Assembly: GCA_036276235.1 (NCBI GenBank)
Contig: DATBDZ010000088.1
Location: 1 to 23,500, forward strand
From: JANWHF01 sp036276235
Lineage (GTDB): Bacteria; Planctomycetota; Phycisphaerae; Tepidisphaerales; Tepidisphaeraceae
Direction of reading: 5' to 3'
Length of the DNA stretch: 23,500 nt
Part shown: piece after piece, positions 20,491-23,500 of the stretch
How positions within the stretch are numbered: position 1 is the first letter of the stretch
Layout: the number at the start of each line of letters is the position of its first letter
Translations under genes and position numbers: made by a program
Notes under the pieces: generated by a model
What the model was told of the DNA's origin: nothing
The model's database searches: none
The model's input: the letters and a program-made list of their open reading frames with translations, nothing else

Positions 20491-23400
20491 GATCCTGAGC
20501 CGGGTTCCTCTCTTGGGGCTTTGCTTCCGCCTCGCCCTCGCCCTTTCCCTCTCCCTCGGCTTTGCCTTCTCCTTCTGCTTCGCCTTTACCCTCAGCGTGG
20601 AGCACGGGGCACGAAAGCGGCACGCGCAAATCGATCGTAGGCTTTCGAATGCGAGGCCGCGACAGCGGCGGGTAATAGAGCGGCGCCGTGTAGATCAAGT
20701 CTGAGATACCACTGCCGGCCCATTGGGCAGGCGGGGTTTCACTGAGTAACACCCCCAGAGCGATCCCCGCGCCAATGTACGGCACCGCTTCCCCGGCGGT
20801 GATCGCGGTGCCAGCCGCTCCTGCCCCGGCGGCTCCCGCGCCGCCGGCTGCCGCCGCCCCACCACCCCCGCTTGTAAGGGAAGAGATCATAGCGCTAAGC
20901 GGTCCCGCTATGGCTCCTGTCATCAGTCCGGTCGGGTCCTTATGAGCAACCGGATTCCCCACCTCCATCTGGTACAGGTCGCCGCCATTAACATACCCCG
21001 CCGGATCCTGCTGCATCCATCGTCCCAGCGTCGCGCTCTCCAGCCTCAGGCCCATGAAATAGAACCCGCCACTGCTCTCGTAGCGTGCTCCCTGGAACTT
21101 GAGGTTCCAGAACCAGCTCGTATCCGTGAACGTGGCAAAGGAGCCGTTGAGGTTGAGATAGTTGCCGTACGGGTTGTAGACGAAGCGCTCGGGAATGCTG
21201 CTGGTGCCGATGTTGTAGATGCTGGTCACGTCCCAGTTGGCATCCTGCTGGGCGTAGACGCGCTCTTCGAGGCCCGAGCCGGTCTCGCCTTCGGCGCCGG
21301 TGTTGGTGTTGCTGTCCTGGTTGCGGTCTCGCAGGATAATGTCGTTTACGTAGCCCAGGCCCCAGACATATTGCGTGTACGTCGAGGCATATTTGCTCTC
21401 GATCTGCTGGCTGCCGGCGAAGTACAGATCACCCGCGGAGCCGTTGCTGTACTTGATCATTCGCTCGGTGGCATCATCCGCCAGTGTCAGCAGATTCGTG
21501 GTGTCGTTGCTGGCATTCAGGATGACAAGCTGGTTCCAGGCATCGTAGTGGTAATGCTTGCCTGCCTGATCTGTGATCATGTTGCCGTTGTTGTCGAACG
21601 TCGGCGTTGCGGTTGCGGTTCCTCCGCTGAGGCTCGTGTACTGATTGCGGGCATTCACCACCGCGGTCTGGTTGGTCGTGCTGCTGTCGTTGAAGCCTGT
21701 CGCGTTGCCGACACCATCCAGTGTCCAGCTTTGGGTTTCCGAGGAAGTCGTCACCGTGTCCGGCACGCTGCCGTTATGCACGGCACTGAGCGTGCCTCGG
21801 CGGAATCCGGTCTCTCGGTTGAGATTGTCGTAGGCGGTGGCATTGTCGCCGCTGGTGGTGCTGTTGGCGTGGAAGAGTTCTGAGAACGCGCCGTTCACCA
21901 GGTTCTTCTCGTACAGCACGTTGCCGTCGCGGTCGTAGCCGTACTGGAAGCGGTCTGTCGTCGTTCCCGCTCCGTAGTTGATCCAGTTTTGATCGAGGAC
22001 TCTGCCGAAGCGATCCAGGCCGGTGTAGCGGTCGCCGCCGTCGGTGAGGGCATTGGCATCCCCCGTCTGCTGCACGTAGGAAAGCTGAGTCTTTTCCTGC
22101 GGGCGATTGCGCACTACGATCGTTCCCAATCCCAGATAGCTGTACCCTTCGACGACCGTGCCGGCGTTGGTGCCGCCGTGGTCCTGTATCGCGCCGATGC
22201 GGCTGATAGCATTGTCCAGCGTCATCGTTTGGCTGGACATCACAAGATCGGCGCCGCCCGCGTCCAGCGCCGGCGCGCTGCTCATGGTGTAAGTCAGCGT
22301 GGTGGCGCTGGTCACAGTCGCGGTGAAGTTGCCATTGTACAGCGGATCGCTCGCTCCAGCGATCGTCACCGGAATCGTCGTGCCGTTGGTCACTCCCGAT
22401 AGTCCGCTGGTCAGCGTAATCGTGGCGGTAGTGCCCGAGTGCGTGATCGTCGAGATCGGCAACTTTGGCGTACCCGTCGCCAGCATCGCTCCGTCAGTGA
22501 CGTTGGCAGTCGGCGCCGAAAGCATCGTGTAGGTAAACGAGCTGGTGCTCGTGACGCCGGTGATTGTAAACGTGCCGTTGTACGCCGACTGCGAAGCCCC
22601 GCTGATCGTCACTTTCGTACCCACCAACAGCCCATGCGGCTCTGCGGTGGTGACGGTGGCGGTGGTGTTGCCGGTGCCGCCGCGCGTAATCCCGGTGATC
22701 GCCACCTGCCCGCCATAAGCGTAATCCTCGACGCGGCCATTGGGATACTGCAACGCTAGCAGCCGATCGCTGTTGCCCGCGCCTTCAGCACGAACATACA
22801 GCGTGAACGGCGACGCGGTCGTGGCTGAGCCGCTATGCTCCTGATACTCCTTGGCCAGTTGCCCGAATCCGTCGTAGGTGTCCCATACCTCGTTCACCAC
22901 GCCGCCGGTGCTGTTCTTGCTGGTCGCCTTATAGAGCGATCCGAGCGGCGTGTAGCTGAAGTCATGCTCGACGATGCTGGTATCGACGTTCTGCGGGTTC
23001 CCGCTGGCAACCGCGATGGCGTCGGAGATTTCCCGGCCCAGCACATCATGGCCGAACGTGTGGGTCGTCCCGTTCTGATCCGTGCTGGTCACCGCCTCGC
23101 CCAATAGGTCATAAGTGGAACTCACATCGTTGGCGGCAGAGGTGCTTGCCGCGCCGGTGCTCGGATCGGGATACTCGGTCTTGAGTATCAGATCATTGCT
23201 GAAGAGGTTCGTACCGATCGTGCCGCCGACGCCGTACACATAGGCGGTCGTTTGGTTGGTACCGGTATGCACGACGGCGGTAGAGGTCAACACGTGATCA
23301 GCGCCGTCGTAGGTGTAGATCGTCTCGGCCGTGCCGGCGGCGGGGCCGCCGTTGTCGGAGTTGTCGATCTCATGCACCGTGCGGCCGAGCATGTCAAAAT

Positions 23401-23500
23401 AATACTCGGTCAGGATCCCGCGCGGATCGGTGATTTCATAAGCGTTGCCTGCCGCATCATAGGCCGTGTGCGTGACCAGCACGGTATCGGAGCGCGAGGG
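20306..23500 (-). CDS. YD/RHS-repeat polymorphic toxin with type-33-like C-terminal tip (5' end outside window)
   Basis: At least 1,064 codons; the frame is open through the right edge, so the N-terminus (secretion signal or PAAR/adhesin part) is not seen. The body has YD repeats (YDAAGNAYEITDPRG, YGYDRDGNVLYEKNL, YDNLNRETGFRRG, FDNNGNMITDQAGKHYHYDA) that build the RHS shell. It ends in the core motif GLRLESATLGRWMQQDPAGY ... YQMEVGNPVAHKDPTGL (about 20925-21050). Next come a Gly/Ala-rich hydrophobic segment, an APLYYPPLSRPRIRKP stretch and a charged Gly-Glu-Lys linker (about 20512-20600). The last about 60 residues (LSNSEIRRLEDGG, KRDLYKDRDGNIYVKPKGG, GPGDPTGLNINDF) match what I know as polymorphic toxin type 33. 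A module of two beta repeats (about 22250-22705) interrupts the YD shell. A DUF4279-like gene follows. Confidence 0.9.
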   Translation of the reverse strand, partial: PSRSDTVLVTHTAYDAAGNAYEITDPRGILTEYYFDMLGRTVHEIDNSDNGGPAAGTAETIYTYDGADHVLTSTAVVHTGTNQTTAYVYGVGGTIGTNLFSNDLILKTEYPDPSTGAASTSAANDVSSTYDLLGEAVTSTDQNGTTHTFGHDVLGREISDAIAVASGNPQNVDTSIVEHDFSYTPLGSLYKATSKNSTGGVVNEVWDTYDGFGQLAKEYQEHSGSATTASPFTLYVRAEGAGNSDRLLALQYPNGRVEDYAYGGQVAITGITRGGTGNTTATVTTAEPHGLLVGTKVTISGASQSAYNGTFTITGVTSTSSFTYTMLSAPTANVTDGAMLATGTPKLPISTITHSGTTATITLTSGLSGVTNGTTIPVTIAGASDPLYNGNFTATVTSATTLTYTMSSAPALDAGGADLVMSSQTMTLDNAISRIGAIQDHGGTNAGTVVEGYSYLGLGTIVVRNRPQEKTQLSYVQQTGDANALTDGGDRYTGLDRFGRVLDQNWINYGAGTTTDRFQYGYDRDGNVLYEKNLVNGAFSELFHANSTTSGDNATAYDNLNRETGFRRGTLSAVHNGSVPDTVTTSSETQSWTLDGVGNATGFNDSSTTNQTAVVNARNQYTSLSGGTATATPTFDNNGNMITDQAGKHYHYDAWNQLVILNASNDTTNLLTLADDATERMIKYSNGSAGDLYFAGSQQIESKYASTYTQYVWGLGYVNDIILRDRNQDSNTNTGAEGETGSGLEERVYAQQDANWDVTSIYNIGTSSIPERFVYNPYGNYLNLNGSFATFTDTSWFWNLKFQGARYESSGGFYFMGLRLESATLGRWMQQDPAGYVNGGDLYQMEVGNPVAHKDPTGLMTGAIAGPLSAMISSLTSGGGGAAAAGGAGAAGAGAAGTAITAGEAVPYIGAGIALGVLLSETPPAQWAGSGISDLIYTAPLYYPPLSRPRIRKPTIDLRVPLSCPVLHAEGKGEAEGEGKAEGEGKGEGEAEAKPQERNPAQDRPLSNSEIRRLEDGGEDVHDLKGRNNASKRDLYKDRDGNIYVKPKGGAGPGDPTGLNINDF
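20512..20600 (-). repeat. Gly-Glu-Lys low-complexity linker
   Basis: In the RHS frame this stretch encodes AEGKGEAEGEGKAEGEGKGE followed by GEAEAKPQE. It is a hexanucleotide-like GAR-GGN repeat array with imperfect units. It separates the hydrophobic region after the RHS core from the toxin tip. Confidence 0.85.
22247..22705 (-). other. Two-repeat beta module inserted in the YD shell
   Basis: Two similar units occur: TTATVTTAEPHGLLVGTKVT then ISGASQSAYNGTFTITGVTS and FTYTM; and TTATITLTSGLSGVTNGTTI then VTIAGASDPLYNGNFTATVT and LTYTM. The flanking sequence (QYPNGRVEDYAYG before, DNAISRIGAIQDHGG after) reads as an ordinary continuous YD region once the insert is removed. Confidence 0.7.

Noticed and set aside
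20942..21883. 313-aa plus-strand frame
   Set aside because: Antisense to the RHS gene; valine/alanine-rich shadow composition.

Overview
This is a GC-rich bacterial chromosomal window. I read it as most likely Planctomycetota (a Phycisphaerae-like soil or freshwater lineage). The grounds are several families of short palindromic repeats between genes, a large YD/RHS protein of planctomycete style, a membrane-fused spermidine-synthase-like protein, an HDOD protein, and a KdpC with a long central insertion. The taxonomic call is an inference; no rRNA or other marker gene is present.

Layout. 1-~292: the 5' end of an ISAzo13-like transposase gene (minus), cut by the window edge. 376-8678: a high-affinity potassium uptake operon on the minus strand, read right to left as a 27-aa membrane peptide, kdpF, kdpA, kdpB, kdpC and kdpD. 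No kdpE follows kdpD before the insertion sequence. 8768-9292: a small TPR-type gene on the same strand just upstream of kdp. 9307-11625: a divergent gene for a multi-TM protein fused to a spermidine-synthase-like domain, carrying a palindromic repeat inserted in frame. 11805-13499: an AspT/YidE-type transporter with two RCK_C domains. 13724-16504: a secreted protein of about 926 aa resembling DUF5695. 16805-17950: a NeuC-like UDP-GlcNAc 2-epimerase. 18330-19199: an HDOD protein. 19200-19878: a convergent non-coding stretch with repeats, two TGTTACAC inverted repeats and an AT-rich island. 19879-23500: a minus-strand polymorphic toxin locus, made of a 5'-truncated YD/RHS protein ending in a type-33-like toxin tip and a DUF4279-like probable immunity gene 19 bp behind it.

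How the parts fit. KdpF/A/B/C form the K+-pumping P-type ATPase and KdpD is its sensor kinase. Two copies of a four-half-site operator (minus strand TCTTGA-N5-TCTTGA-N15-half-site-N5-half-site) lie upstream of the kdp operon (8707-8755) and of the TPR gene (9314-9362). All four half-sites keep identical spacing, which suggests that one response regulator, plausibly KdpE encoded elsewhere, controls both. The gaps between the larger kdp genes all hold palindromes able to form long hairpins: a 48-bp perfect palindrome in kdpF/kdpA, and 22-bp-arm hairpins in kdpA/kdpB and kdpB/kdpC, with several in kdpC/kdpD. At least seven repeat families occur in the window.

The most interesting items are the duplicated phased operator, the small peptide upstream of kdpF, the repeat domesticated inside the spermidine-synthase-like gene, the toxin/immunity pair, and the two-repeat module inserted into the YD shell.
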